The position numbers and the translations under genes are program-made. From an uncultured Gammaproteobacteria bacterium (GTDB lineage: Bacteria; Pseudomonadota; Gammaproteobacteria; Pseudomonadales; Pseudohongiellaceae), in NCBI GenBank assembly GCA_903862645.1, contig CAIOZF010000251.1:1-58181 (forward strand): 58,181 nucleotides of DNA, in the 5' to 3' direction. Shown here in pieces: positions 48,364 to 57,842 of this stretch. The notes under the pieces were generated by a model. That model did no database searches, was not told the origin of the DNA, and saw only the letters and a program-made list of their open reading frames with translations. Each line of letters begins with the position of its first letter. Position 1 is the stretch's first letter.

Positions 48364-49761
48364 ATGAAAAAAACCAGACGTCAACGCCAAAAACTTCCCA
48401 GTGATGCTGTGGAAATCAGTATTCAGCGACTCAGTCATGAGGGGCGTGGCGTCGCCTATATTGAGGGCAAGGTCGTTTTTGTGGACGGTGCCCTGCCGGG
48501 AGAAACCGTGATGGCGGTGTATACCAGCAGGCGCAGCCAGTTTGATGAGCTCAAGATTCAGGAAGTGTTGGTGCCTTCGCCTGATCGCGTGGTGCCTCCC
48601 TGCCCGCACGCTGGAATATGTGGCGGCTGCTCCATGCAACACATCAGTCCACTGGCTCAAGTAGCTCTCAAAGAGCAGGTGCTGCACGAGCAGATGAAAC
48701 ATATTGGTGGCCTGACAGAATATGCTCATCTGCCTGCCATGCTCAGCCAGACTCAGGGCTACCGACGCAAAGCCAGATTGGCTGCTCGCTATGTCAGCAA
48801 GAAAGAAGAAATGCTGGTCGGATTTCGTGAGAAAAACAGTTCATTTATTGCGCAGATGAACAGTTGTGCGGTGTTGGTTGAAGACGTTTCTGCGTTGATA
48901 GCGCCACTGAAGCTTCTGCTTGGAGGCTTTGAAGGCAAGCTCATTATTCCGCAAATCGAAGTAGCCGTCGGCGAGTTATCGACCGTCAGCGGACGGACGC
49001 AGGATGACGGGAAGGGGACTAACGAACGTTATCAGGTGGCCTTCATCGTGAGGCATCTGGAAGCGCTTTCCGAGGCTGATAGTGCAGCTTTGTTGAATTT
49101 TGCACAGACTCATCAAGTCGATCTGTATCTGCAGCCCAAGGGGCCGGATTCCGTGCACAAGGTCTGGCCAGCAGACGGCTTAGAAAGGTTGTATTACACG
49201 CTTCCCGAGTTCGGCTTGCGAATGGCATTCCATCCAAGCGATTTCACGCAGGTCAACGGTGCCATCAATCGGCTAATGATCGCGCAGGCATTGCAGCTTC
49301 TGGATTTGCAGCCGAACGATGTGGTGCTTGATCTGTTCTGTGGTCTCGGAAACTTCACACTGCCCGTGGCGACGCGTTGTGCGCGGGTTGTCGGTGTCGA
49401 AGGCAGTGACGAGATGGTACGCAGAGGTGCGGAGAACGCAGCTGCGAATGGCATTGCCAATGCTGCCTTTTTTTCGGCTAACCTTTGTGTCGATTTTGAT
49501 GAGTCCAGTTGGGCTCAGCCCTGTTACAGCAAGATACTGCTGGATCCTCCGCGTTCGGGCGCAGTTGAAATAATCCCGCGTCTTGCCGCACTTCGCGCTG
49601 AAAAGATAGTCTATATTTCCTGCAATCCTGCAACCCTGGCCCGGGATGCCGCAGAGCTTGTTAGGCATGGCTACGTTCTGAAGCAGGCGGGAGTCATGGA
49701 TATGTTTCCTCACACTTCTCACGTAGAGTCGATGGCTGAATTTGTACTGGCTAAACGCTGA
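48364..49761 (+). CDS. rlmD: 23S rRNA (uracil1939-C5)-methyltransferase RlmD
   Basis: 465 residues. An N-terminal TRAM domain is followed by iron-sulfur cysteines in PPCPHAGICGGCSMQH and the later NSCAVL. The SAM-dependent domain has VVLDLFCGLGNFTLPVA, LLDPPRSGA, and the catalytic cysteine in YISCNPATLARD. It methylates U1939 of 23S rRNA. The start at ATG 48364 gives the expected Arg/Lys-rich beginning. It stands between cysM and relA. Confidence 0.96.
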   Translation: MKKTRRQRQKLPSDAVEISIQRLSHEGRGVAYIEGKVVFVDGALPGETVMAVYTSRRSQFDELKIQEVLVPSPDRVVPPCPHAGICGGCSMQHISPLAQVALKEQVLHEQMKHIGGLTEYAHLPAMLSQTQGYRRKARLAARYVSKKEEMLVGFREKNSSFIAQMNSCAVLVEDVSALIAPLKLLLGGFEGKLIIPQIEVAVGELSTVSGRTQDDGKGTNERYQVAFIVRHLEALSEADSAALLNFAQTHQVDLYLQPKGPDSVHKVWPADGLERLYYTLPEFGLRMAFHPSDFTQVNGAINRLMIAQALQLLDLQPNDVVLDLFCGLGNFTLPVATRCARVVGVEGSDEMVRRGAENAAANGIANAAFFSANLCVDFDESSWAQPCYSKILLDPPRSGAVEIIPRLAALRAEKIVYISCNPATLARDAAELVRHGYVLKQAGVMDMFPHTSHVESMAEFVLAKR

Positions 49762-49809
49762 GCCTGGCGTAAACATTCGTTGCTTGTTGTCTGTCGAGTG
49801 AGTTGATCA

Positions 49810-52065
49810 ATGGTTCAGGTAAGAGAGAAGCACGCGTTCAATGCAGATGGCAGCATCTGTTTTGATAAATGGCTGGAAAGTTTGCAAGCCCATCGTAGCT
49901 TGGACCGACATGAACAGATCCGTCGTGCCTGTGATTTAAGTTGGCAGGCCGAGCAGACCGCTATCGCTGCCCACAATTCCTGGAGTGCTGGCAGCAGTAG
50001 TTACCTCACTGGCCTCGAAATGGCTGAGATCCTGGCAGAGTTGCATCTCGATAGCGAAACGCTGATTGCCGCAATTCTTTATCGCGCTGTTCGTGAATCG
50101 CGTATCAGTCTGGACGTCCTGCGCATTGAATTCGGTGACAGCATAGCGAAGTTGGTCGAAGGCGTGCTGCGCATGGCGGCTATCAACGAGACCGACACGA
50201 CGCGCAAGCGCGTTCTAGGGCAGAGCGACGATCAGGTAGAGAATGTCCGCAAGATGCTGCTGGCACTGATCGATGATGTACGTGTGGCGCTCATCAAACT
50301 CTCGGAAAGAACCTGCGCACTCCGTGCAGTGAAGGGCGCGCCAGAAGAGAAGCGCAGGCGCGTGGCACGCGAGGTGTTTGAGATCTATGTGCCATTGGCT
50401 CATCGTCTGGGCATAGGGCAATTGAAATGGGAGCTGGAAGATCTCTCGTTCCGCTATCTGCAGCCAGAGAACTACAAGCGTATCGCTGCATTGCTGGATG
50501 AGCGAAGAGTCGATAGAGAGCGTTTTGTCAGTGAGGTGACGGAAGAGTTGCGCAGGCAACTCGCGCGGGCAAATATCGATGCAGAAGTTACCGGGCGAGC
50601 CAAAAATATCTACAGCATTTGGCGCAAAATGCAGGCGAAGAACCTGGACTTCTCGCAGATCTATGACATTCGCGCGGTGCGGATTCTGGTGCCGGAGATT
50701 CGTGACTGTTATGCCACGCTCGGGATTGTACATAACCTCTGGCGAGTGATACCCAATGAATTTGATGACTACATAGCGACTCCTAAGGAGAATGGCTATC
50801 AGTCATTGCATACCGCTGTGATTGGTCCAGATCGCAAGGTTTTCGAGATACAGATTCGCACCTTCGCCATGGACGAAGATGCCGAACTCGGAGTCTGCGC
50901 CCACTGGCGTTACAAGGAAGGGATCACAGATCCAGGCTACAAGGACACCTTTACGGAGAAGATTGCCTGGCTGCGCCAGTTGCTGGCCTGGCACGATGAG
51001 ATGGGTATGGTCGGGGGGCTCGCCGAGCAGTTGCGAAGCGAGTCCACTACTCCGTACAGGGTATATGTCTTCACCCCCGAGGGCCATGTAGTGGATATGA
51101 TGAAAGGCGCTACTCCTTTGGATTTTGCTTACTATGTCCATACTGAGGTTGGCAACAAGTGCTGTGGTGCCAAAGTAAACGGCAAGACTGTGCCGCTGAA
51201 CTATCCCTTGCAGACTGGTGATCGTGTCGAGGTGCTGGCAGATAACAACAGCGCGCCCAGCCGGGACTGGCTGAAACCCGGGCTTGGATACGCAAATACG
51301 CCGCGTGCGCAGGCCAAGTTGATTCAATGGTTCAAGACTCAAGGTCGCGAACAGAATGTGGCGTATGGTCAGGCATTACTGGCAGAGGAATTTTCCAGGC
51401 TGGCAGTCGTCAATCCGAATTTTCGCGAGCTGGCTCGCAAGCTCGGCTGCAAAAATGAAGAGGCACTCTATGCTGCCGTTGGCGTTAGCGCGATAACTGT
51501 CGAGGAGGTGATCAATGCTGCTCAGGAATTGTCACAGCTCCTTTGCCTTGTTGATGATCCAATTTCGTTAGGAGAGCTCCGCTCTGAGGCGGGCATTGTG
51601 TATGGCGCAGGGCGCCTACCGACCCGATTGGCTGCCTGTTGCAGCCCGCAGTCTGGCGATGCCATCGTCGGTTGCGTTATTGATGCGAACCAGGTGCTGG
51701 TGCATCGCCTTGATTGCCCTGAGGTCAGAATTCATCAGCAGACGCGGCATGAGAACCTGATTGATGTACGTTGGGGTGACGGCCCCAGGACGAGCGTGCT
51801 CGTCGATATCTATATTTTGGCCTACGATAGAGGAGGCCTGTTGCGCGAAATCACTACTATTCTCGCGAATGAGAAAATTGAGGTGATGGAAGTCAATACC
51901 CGCTCAGACCGTCCCTCGGGCACCGCGAGGATGCAGCTTCAGGTGGAGATCAGTTCTCCGAGGATTCTGTCCAGAGTGCTGGAAAAAATCAGCCATTTAA
52001 ACAATGTCATTGAAGCGCGCAGGGTTGAAGCAGGAACGACCGACGGTGTCGAGCGTCCCACTTGA
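49810..52065 (+). CDS. relA: GTP pyrophosphokinase RelA
   Basis: Makes (p)ppGpp on stalled ribosomes. 751 residues. The N-terminal HD-like domain has lost its catalytic His-Asp pair (ILYRAVRESRIS where hydrolases have HDxxED), as in RelA rather than SpoT. The synthetase domain keeps RAKNIYSIWRKMQAK, EFDDYIATPKENGYQSLHT and IQIRTFAMDEDAELG. A TGS domain (VYVFTPEGHVVDMMKG), a conserved-cysteine region (LAACCSPQSGD) and a C-terminal ACT domain follow. It lies directly before mazG. Confidence 0.96.
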   Translation: MVQVREKHAFNADGSICFDKWLESLQAHRSLDRHEQIRRACDLSWQAEQTAIAAHNSWSAGSSSYLTGLEMAEILAELHLDSETLIAAILYRAVRESRISLDVLRIEFGDSIAKLVEGVLRMAAINETDTTRKRVLGQSDDQVENVRKMLLALIDDVRVALIKLSERTCALRAVKGAPEEKRRRVAREVFEIYVPLAHRLGIGQLKWELEDLSFRYLQPENYKRIAALLDERRVDRERFVSEVTEELRRQLARANIDAEVTGRAKNIYSIWRKMQAKNLDFSQIYDIRAVRILVPEIRDCYATLGIVHNLWRVIPNEFDDYIATPKENGYQSLHTAVIGPDRKVFEIQIRTFAMDEDAELGVCAHWRYKEGITDPGYKDTFTEKIAWLRQLLAWHDEMGMVGGLAEQLRSESTTPYRVYVFTPEGHVVDMMKGATPLDFAYYVHTEVGNKCCGAKVNGKTVPLNYPLQTGDRVEVLADNNSAPSRDWLKPGLGYANTPRAQAKLIQWFKTQGREQNVAYGQALLAEEFSRLAVVNPNFRELARKLGCKNEEALYAAVGVSAITVEEVINAAQELSQLLCLVDDPISLGELRSEAGIVYGAGRLPTRLAACCSPQSGDAIVGCVIDANQVLVHRLDCPEVRIHQQTRHENLIDVRWGDGPRTSVLVDIYILAYDRGGLLREITTILANEKIEVMEVNTRSDRPSGTARMQLQVEISSPRILSRVLEKISHLNNVIEARRVEAGTTDGVERPT

Positions 52066-52093
52066 ATCAAGCCCTACACAAGGACTATTCATT

Positions 52094-52936
52094 ATGAGTG
52101 AAAAATTCACGATCGATCAGCTACTAGCTGTCATGGCCAGCCTTCGTCATCCGCAACTTGGATGTCAGTGGGATAAAAAACAAACCTTAAAGAAATTGAC
52201 CAATTACACCCTTGAAGAAGTCTACGAGGTGATTGATGCGGTGGAGCGCCAAGATGGTGCCCAGTTGCAGGATGAGTTGGGAGATCTGCTTTTTCAGATC
52301 GTGTTTTACGCACAAATCTCCAAAGAAGAAGGGCTCTTCAACTTTGCTGATGTCGTGCAATCCATTACCCAAAAGCTTCTGCGTCGTCATCCTCATGTGT
52401 TTCCCGATGGCACGTTGGAGAGTTTTGGCAGCAGCATGAATTCCGGGATCAGTGCCGAGCAGGTGGAGATCAACTGGGAGCAGATCAAGAATCAGGAGCG
52501 TGCCAGCAAAGCAGATGGCACCGCACCGGTTAGTCTGTTGGACGATGTGCCTGCTGCTTTGCCGGCGCTGGATCGAGCAGGAAAGTTGCAGAAGCGTGCA
52601 GGCTCCGCTGGTTTTGATTGGCAAGAATATGGCCCTGTTCTGGAGAAACTTCGCGAAGAGATTGACGAATTGGAGTGTGAAGTCGCTGTCAGCGACCATG
52701 ACAAAATTGTGGACGAGCTAGGGGACGTGCTGTTCAGTTGTGTCAATCTGGCCCGGCATCTGAATGTCGTGCCGGAAGCAGCCTTGCGAGCCAGTAATCG
52801 GAAGTTCGAGAGACGGTTTCGGGATTTGGAACAGCGTGCGATGCATGAAGCCGAAGGGTTGTCATCGTTAACGCCAGAAAGAATGAATGAGCTTTGGGAA
52901 ATAATTAAATCGGTGGAGGGAGCTGCCGTCAAATAG
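52094..52936 (+). CDS. mazG: Nucleoside triphosphate pyrophosphohydrolase MazG
   Basis: Hydrolyses NTPs to NMPs and, in E. coli, limits ppGpp-linked effects. 280 residues with two tandem MazG domains: CQWDKKQTLKKLTNYTLEE with EVYEVIDAV and ELGDLLFQIVFYAQ, then the second with LREEIDELECEV and DELGDVLFSCVNLARHL, which carries the active-site acids. The start at 52094 matches the family; longer frames overlap relA. The relA-mazG order is conserved. Confidence 0.96.
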   Translation: MSEKFTIDQLLAVMASLRHPQLGCQWDKKQTLKKLTNYTLEEVYEVIDAVERQDGAQLQDELGDLLFQIVFYAQISKEEGLFNFADVVQSITQKLLRRHPHVFPDGTLESFGSSMNSGISAEQVEINWEQIKNQERASKADGTAPVSLLDDVPAALPALDRAGKLQKRAGSAGFDWQEYGPVLEKLREEIDELECEVAVSDHDKIVDELGDVLFSCVNLARHLNVVPEAALRASNRKFERRFRDLEQRAMHEAEGLSSLTPERMNELWEIIKSVEGAAVK

Positions 52937-53061
52937 GCGACTGCTGTTGTTATAGTGATTGGCTGCCTGAAGCTTGACCCTTGTTCTTGTTTTGACGTCG
53001 TTGTTTAGTGTAAGGTCGTCGCCTTCATATGCCTCTCACGTGATGAGTTGGAGTCATAGAT

Positions 53062-53162
53062 GCAACCGTTGCGAGGGGGGGGCGTCCCAGAGATTGGGAT
53101 TGCGGTTGCGGTCGAATTCTGAAAATTACTAAATCCAGAAAATATTAGTCAAATCTAGAAAT
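53062..53162. other. Structured gap before adk: hairpin plus two direct repeats
   Basis: GCAACCG (53062-53068) pairs with CGGTTGC (53103-53109), with TCCC/GGGA inside and an eight-or-more G run between. Just after it, AAATCCAGAAA (53131) and AAATCTAGAAA (53151) repeat at a 20-base interval, about two helical turns. They may bind a regulator upstream of adk. No clear promoter boxes were found in the 268-base gap. Confidence 0.35.
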
Positions 53163-53195
53163 CGTTTCGACTATCAGGTGTCGGAACAGACTTAG

Positions 53196-53858
<663 letters not shown>

Positions 53859-54226
53859 AATTTGCCGGCTATGCGTGCGTAGTTGTGCGCATCGCCAGAT
53901 TCCTCTTCCTGGCGCTATCTTCCTGTCGAAATATTTCACATGCGATCTGAAGGTTGATGGCGCGTTCTATCACTCCCGAAAAAGTCTACGCATTCACCTC
54001 CTCTTAATATCTCTGATGTGATCTATTTTTTGTCTCTAAATGCCGTCTTTGAATCGAGAAGCGGTTTTTTTCAAAAAAAAATGAATATAAGTTGATTTTA
54101 CAAGGAATTTTCTAGGCATTGCTGTATGGCAGATATTTTTTATGCTAAGGTGAGGATCAAACGTGGGTGCGCCCGTGTTGAAGAAATTAAGAGGGTTTTG
54201 TTCCACATTCCAGGAGAGATAACAGT
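53859..54226. other. 368-base gap between adk and the AlgP-like gene
   Basis: CGCCAG (53893-53898) and CTGGCG (53909-53914) form a small hairpin after adk, without a T-run. The second half is A+T-rich. TTGCTG (54119-54124), a 16-base spacer and TATGCT (54141-54146) are a plausible promoter for the AlgP-like gene, and AGGAG at 54212-54216 is its ribosome-binding site. No coding frame in the gap looks real. Confidence 0.4.
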
Positions 54227-55360
54227 ATGGCTAAAGTTAAAGCGACAAAGAAGGCGCCTGCTAAAACGGCAATAAAAAAAACCGGTGATGCTGCTCTTGC
54301 AAAAGTAGAGGCATCTTTAGCAAAACTGCAAAAAGAATCAGCCGCGCAGACTAAGGCACTTGCTACAGCTCAAGGCAAAGCGAACGCCGCTAAAGCCAAA
54401 GCTGCAAAAAACGTTTCCGCTGCTAACAAGAAAGCCGCTGAAAAAGCTAAGTCAGCTGCGGATAAAATCGCTTCCACAGTCCGCGAACTGAACGCTAGAC
54501 TCAAGTCCGCACAATCCAGTGTTAAGTCCGCTCAAGAAGCTTCCGGCGCAAAAGCTGCGGCTGAAGCAAGAAAGAAAGCGTCTGATGCAAGAAAAACCGA
54601 ACTGGCTGCGAAAGCTGAAGCTGACATGGCGAAAGCCGTGAAGGCATTTGCCGATCAGTGGAAGAAAAAACGCGCCAAATCTGACTCCGCCCAGGAAGCT
54701 GCACGGACCAAGAAGGAAGATCTCAAGCGCAAGATAGCCGCGAAGAAGGCTGCAGTAAAAGCAAAAGCTGCTGCACAGAAAGCTGCCATCAAGGCGAAGG
54801 CTGCCAACAAGAAGCGTATTGCAAAAGAGCGTCTGCTTTCCAAACGAACCTTGGCTAAAGCGAAAGCTGCCGCCAATAATTTGGCGGCCAAAGAGAAGAT
54901 GCTTGCTCGCAAAGCGTTGTTGAAAGCCAAGTCCGCTGCAAAGAAGGCTCCCTCTAAAGCGAAAGCTGCCTCCACGAAAATTGCCAGCACTGTGAAGAAA
55001 ACCGTTGCCACTGCAGTGAGCAAAATCAAGGCTGCAGTAAAGCCAAAAGCTTCAAAAAAAGCTGCAGTGAAAACTAAGGCTCCTGCCAAAGCTAAAGCGC
55101 CCGTTAAATCTGCCAAGCTCAAAGCCCCAGCAAAAGCAAAGGCGCCAGCGTCGAAAGCAGCTGCAAAAGTTGCAGTGAAGCCGGCAGCAAGAAAAGCTGC
55201 CCCAAAAGCTGCAGTGAAGCCGGCAGCAAAAAAAGCTGCTCCAAAAGTTGCAGTGAAGCCAGCAACAAAAAAACCCGCTCCGAAAGCCGCAGCGAAGCCT
55301 GCTGCAAAACCGGCTGCTCCTGCCGCTGCTACAGCCACATCTGCTCCAGCGCAGGGATAA
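54227..55360 (+). CDS. Lysine/alanine-rich histone H1-like protein (AlgP-like)
   Basis: 377 residues made almost wholly of Lys, Ala, Pro and small residues. Residues 1 to about 160 form long Ala/Lys helices with heptad-like spacing (AKVEASLAKLQKESAAQTK), likely a coiled coil. The C-terminal half is a flexible basic tail of KPAAKKAAP units. Pseudomonas AlgP has the same two-part layout and binds DNA, so a nucleoid-associated role is likely. The last part contains four tandem 39-base repeats (55166-55321). Composition alone makes homologue calls unsafe, so I give no gene symbol. Confidence 0.75.
   Translation: MAKVKATKKAPAKTAIKKTGDAALAKVEASLAKLQKESAAQTKALATAQGKANAAKAKAAKNVSAANKKAAEKAKSAADKIASTVRELNARLKSAQSSVKSAQEASGAKAAAEARKKASDARKTELAAKAEADMAKAVKAFADQWKKKRAKSDSAQEAARTKKEDLKRKIAAKKAAVKAKAAAQKAAIKAKAANKKRIAKERLLSKRTLAKAKAAANNLAAKEKMLARKALLKAKSAAKKAPSKAKAASTKIASTVKKTVATAVSKIKAAVKPKASKKAAVKTKAPAKAKAPVKSAKLKAPAKAKAPASKAAAKVAVKPAARKAAPKAAVKPAAKKAAPKVAVKPATKKPAPKAAAKPAAKPAAPAAATATSAPAQG
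55166..55321 (+). repeat. Four 39-base tandem repeats in the AlgP-like gene
   Basis: Four in-frame copies, at 55166, 55205, 55244 and 55283, each encode a 13-residue unit of the form KxAVKPAxKKAAP. Copies 1-3 are close in sequence; the fourth is more diverged. Copy number may vary between strains by slippage or recombination. Confidence 0.85.
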
Positions 55361-55427
55361 GCCTATGCCGGATGTCGAGTCCGATATTCGGCAAAGGTTT
55401 GCGTAATTCGGTTTGTAGTAGCCACAT

Positions 55428-55466
55428 AAAAATCCTCCAGAGACTTAACTCTTCGGGGGATTTTTT
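55428..55466 (+). terminator. Rho-independent terminator after the AlgP-like gene
   Basis: AAAAATCCTCC (55428-55438) pairs with GGGGGATTTTT (from 55455), with an inner AGAG/CTCT helix and a run of six T at 55461-55466. It separates the AlgP-like gene from tsaB. Confidence 0.85.
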
Positions 55467-55489
55467 ATTTCTTTCGGTATAATCCAGTC

Positions 55490-56176
55490 ATGTCCAAAAT
55501 TCTCGCAATCGATACCTCAAATGCTCTTTGCTCAGCTGCTCTCAGTATTGATTCCCGGATAACGCTGAGAGTCAGCGATCAGGAACGACAGCATGCCCGA
55601 CGTTTACTTCCCATGATTGCTGAGCTCCTTGCGGAACAAAACCAGCAGCTCACTGCATTGGACGTGATCGCCATTGTCAGCGGGCCTGGGTCATTTACCG
55701 GATTGCGAATCGGCGCCGGCGTCGCGCAAGGATTAGCGTTTGGATCGGGTGTCCCGGTGGTAGGTGTGTCGGCATTGGAAATAATCGCGATGAAGGCTCA
55801 TCGACTTTATGGCAAAAGCAATTTGCTGGTATGCATGCGCGCCCGCGATGACGAGGTCTACAGTGGTGCCTACTGTATTCGAGATCGGCGAGCGATCTTG
55901 CAGGGGCGAGAAATAGTTGGTGCACCACTGGATCAACATTTCTCAGGCATTGACAATAATATCGCATGGTTCGGTGTCGGCGACGGTTGGTGCTATGTCG
56001 ATGAATTAGGTGCAGGTGGCAGATTCTCGTTCAATGGTTGCAATGAGGCTACTATCGTTACCGATGCCGCGATGTTGAGCGAGCTGGCCGATCTGAAATG
56101 GCAGCAAGAGGGAGGCAGTGCACCTGAATTTGCATTACCTGTTTATCTAAAAGAACAGATGGACTACCTGGAGTAG
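55490..56176 (+). CDS. tsaB: tRNA threonylcarbamoyladenosine protein TsaB
   Basis: 228 residues. TsaB is the scaffold partner of TsaD in making t6A37 on ANN-decoding tRNAs. KILAIDTSNALCSAAL at the N-terminus, ERQHARRLLPMI, and IVSGPGSFTGLRIGAG are hallmarks of the ASKHA fold. It is followed, after one base, by uppP. Promoter elements may lie in the short gap after the terminator. Confidence 0.95.
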   Translation: MSKILAIDTSNALCSAALSIDSRITLRVSDQERQHARRLLPMIAELLAEQNQQLTALDVIAIVSGPGSFTGLRIGAGVAQGLAFGSGVPVVGVSALEIIAMKAHRLYGKSNLLVCMRARDDEVYSGAYCIRDRRAILQGREIVGAPLDQHFSGIDNNIAWFGVGDGWCYVDELGAGGRFSFNGCNEATIVTDAAMLSELADLKWQQEGGSAPEFALPVYLKEQMDYLE

Positions 56177-56177
56177 C

Positions 56178-56993
56178 ATGGAACTCGATATTTTCAAGAT
56201 CACCTTTTTGGCAATCCTACAGGGCGTTACCGAATTTCTTCCAGTGTCCAGCTCCGCGCACTTGATTCTTCCCAAAGAGCTGTTTGGATGGCCCGATCAG
56301 GGGCTGGTGTTTGATGTGGCTGTGCATGTCGGCAGTCTGATCGCTGTGGTTTCTTATCTGCGTCGTGATATTGCTGCTCTGTTTAGGGGGTGGATTCGTT
56401 CTTGTGCAGGCAGAGGCACCGATAGCAACGGGCGGTTGGCGTGGTTTATTGTTCTGGCGACTATTCCTGCAGGTATTGGTGGGTTGTTGCTGAATGATGT
56501 TGTGGAGCAATATTCGCGATCTATGCTCCTGATTGGTTTTACCTCGATCTTTTTTGGCGTATTCCTCTACTATGCCGACAGGTATCAAGGCGTTCGCCAG
56601 CCGATGGAGAAGATGTCACTCAAGTCCGCAGTGATCATCGGCCTTGCACAGCTGGTGGCGTTGATTCCTGGCACCTCGCGCTCGGGGATTACTCTGACTG
56701 CGGGATTGTTCTGTGGGCTTGATCGGAAAGCGGCAGCGAAGTTCTCCTTTCTGCTGGCGATCCCTATCATCGTTGCCAGCGGACTTTTCAAAGGGTTGGA
56801 AATGATTCAGTCGGGCACGTCCGGGCAGTGGACTATATTGTTCTACGCCATCGCGGTCTCCGCAATCGTGTCCTTTACTTGTATCCATTATTTCATCAGT
56901 TTGATTTCAAGAATCGGACTGGTGCCTTTTGTTATCTATCGCATTGTGCTGGGACTGGGATTGTTCGCAATCTACTTTTCCAGGACGGCCTAA
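56178..56993 (+). CDS. uppP: Undecaprenyl-diphosphatase UppP (BacA)
   Basis: Recycles undecaprenyl diphosphate to the monophosphate carrier used for peptidoglycan and O-antigen. 271 residues, all membrane. GVTEFLPVSSSAHLIL near the N-terminus and PGTSRSGITLTAG in the middle are the two catalytic motifs. It starts one base after tsaB, so the two are co-translated. It supplies the lipid carrier used by the WbpL-like enzyme at 8998. Confidence 0.97.
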   Translation: MELDIFKITFLAILQGVTEFLPVSSSAHLILPKELFGWPDQGLVFDVAVHVGSLIAVVSYLRRDIAALFRGWIRSCAGRGTDSNGRLAWFIVLATIPAGIGGLLLNDVVEQYSRSMLLIGFTSIFFGVFLYYADRYQGVRQPMEKMSLKSAVIIGLAQLVALIPGTSRSGITLTAGLFCGLDRKAAAKFSFLLAIPIIVASGLFKGLEMIQSGTSGQWTILFYAIAVSAIVSFTCIHYFISLISRIGLVPFVIYRIVLGLGLFAIYFSRTA

Positions 56994-57026
56994 GATGCGC
57001 GAAACGACTGGTGAGGCAGCAGGGCA

Positions 57027-57824
57027 GTGAGTTCCTCCAGTGTTTATGTGGTTGCTCCTGTTGGTGCCGACCAGGCTCCGGAGACCACGCTTGAGCTTGC
57101 CGCACGCCTCTCGCTGCCATGGGGTCCGATTACCCACTCTGACAGTGGCTCTCACTTTTTGCTGTTTTATCAAGATGGCTGCCTCTCCCTGCAGCAAGGC
57201 GAAGATCGAGCCGCAAGCCCGCTATGTGTCGACTTCGAGGACGGGACGCTGACCTACCGTCAACGTCATGCAACGCAGCCTGAAGCGATTTTGAAGGCCA
57301 TTGGCGCACGGCATAGTGAAAGGTTACGAGTGGTTGATGCGACCGCAGGATGGGGTTTGGATGCGTTTGTCATTGCTGCCGCAGGGCATCGGGTCGATCT
57401 GTTCGAGCGCTCGACAATTCTCCATGCGTTATTACAGGACGGACTTCGTCGTGGTGCTGCCAGCCAGGATGCCCGGGTTGTGGAGACAGCGAGAAGAATG
57501 ACGCTGCATCTCGGAGATAGTGGTTTATTGGCGTCGTCCAATCTGGACGCGTTGCCTGACGTGATCTATCTTGACCCGATGTTTCCCGAGCGTCGCAAGA
57601 GTGCCAAGGTCAAGAAAAACATGTTCCTGTTGCAGCGCCTGTTGCAGGACGATGTTCCCTCGGCTTCACTGTTGCGTGACACCCTGCCATTGGCCCGGCG
57701 GCGCGTCGTAGTAAAGCGATCCTTGCATGCCGGATTCCTGGAGGAACTCAAGCCTTCGTTTCAGCTAAGTGGTAAATCCAGTCGTTTTGATATCTATCTG
57801 ACACAAAATACATCGCTTGTGTGA
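57027..57824 (+). CDS. rsmJ: 16S rRNA (guanine1516-N2)-methyltransferase RsmJ
   Basis: 265 residues of the YhiQ/RsmJ family. The SAM site VVDATAGWGLDAFVIAAAG and the catalytic YLDPMFPERRKSAKVKKNM are both clear. It methylates G1516 of 16S rRNA. The start is probably GTG 57027, just after a GCAGGGCA purine stretch. It is convergent with dapE across an 18-base gap. Confidence 0.93.
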   Translation: MSSSSVYVVAPVGADQAPETTLELAARLSLPWGPITHSDSGSHFLLFYQDGCLSLQQGEDRAASPLCVDFEDGTLTYRQRHATQPEAILKAIGARHSERLRVVDATAGWGLDAFVIAAAGHRVDLFERSTILHALLQDGLRRGAASQDARVVETARRMTLHLGDSGLLASSNLDALPDVIYLDPMFPERRKSAKVKKNMFLLQRLLQDDVPSASLLRDTLPLARRRVVVKRSLHAGFLEELKPSFQLSGKSSRFDIYLTQNTSLV

Positions 57825-57842
57825 TGCGGTTTTCCCTCTTTT

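Noticed and set aside
53071-53082. A run of about ten G considered as a G-quadruplex or phase-variation tract
   Set aside because: There is a single G-run with no partner tracts, and it lies in a gap away from any start codon, so neither idea is supported.
55166-55321. Possible CRISPR-like regular repeats
   Set aside because: The units are contiguous, in frame and coding, with no spacers; they are a protein tandem repeat.
54655-55338. A 227-codon minus-strand frame that looks like an Ala/Phe-rich membrane protein
   Set aside because: It is the mirror of the Lys/Ala repeats in the AlgP-like gene: AAA and GCT codons read backward give Phe and Ala-rich strings. No real membrane family is recognised.
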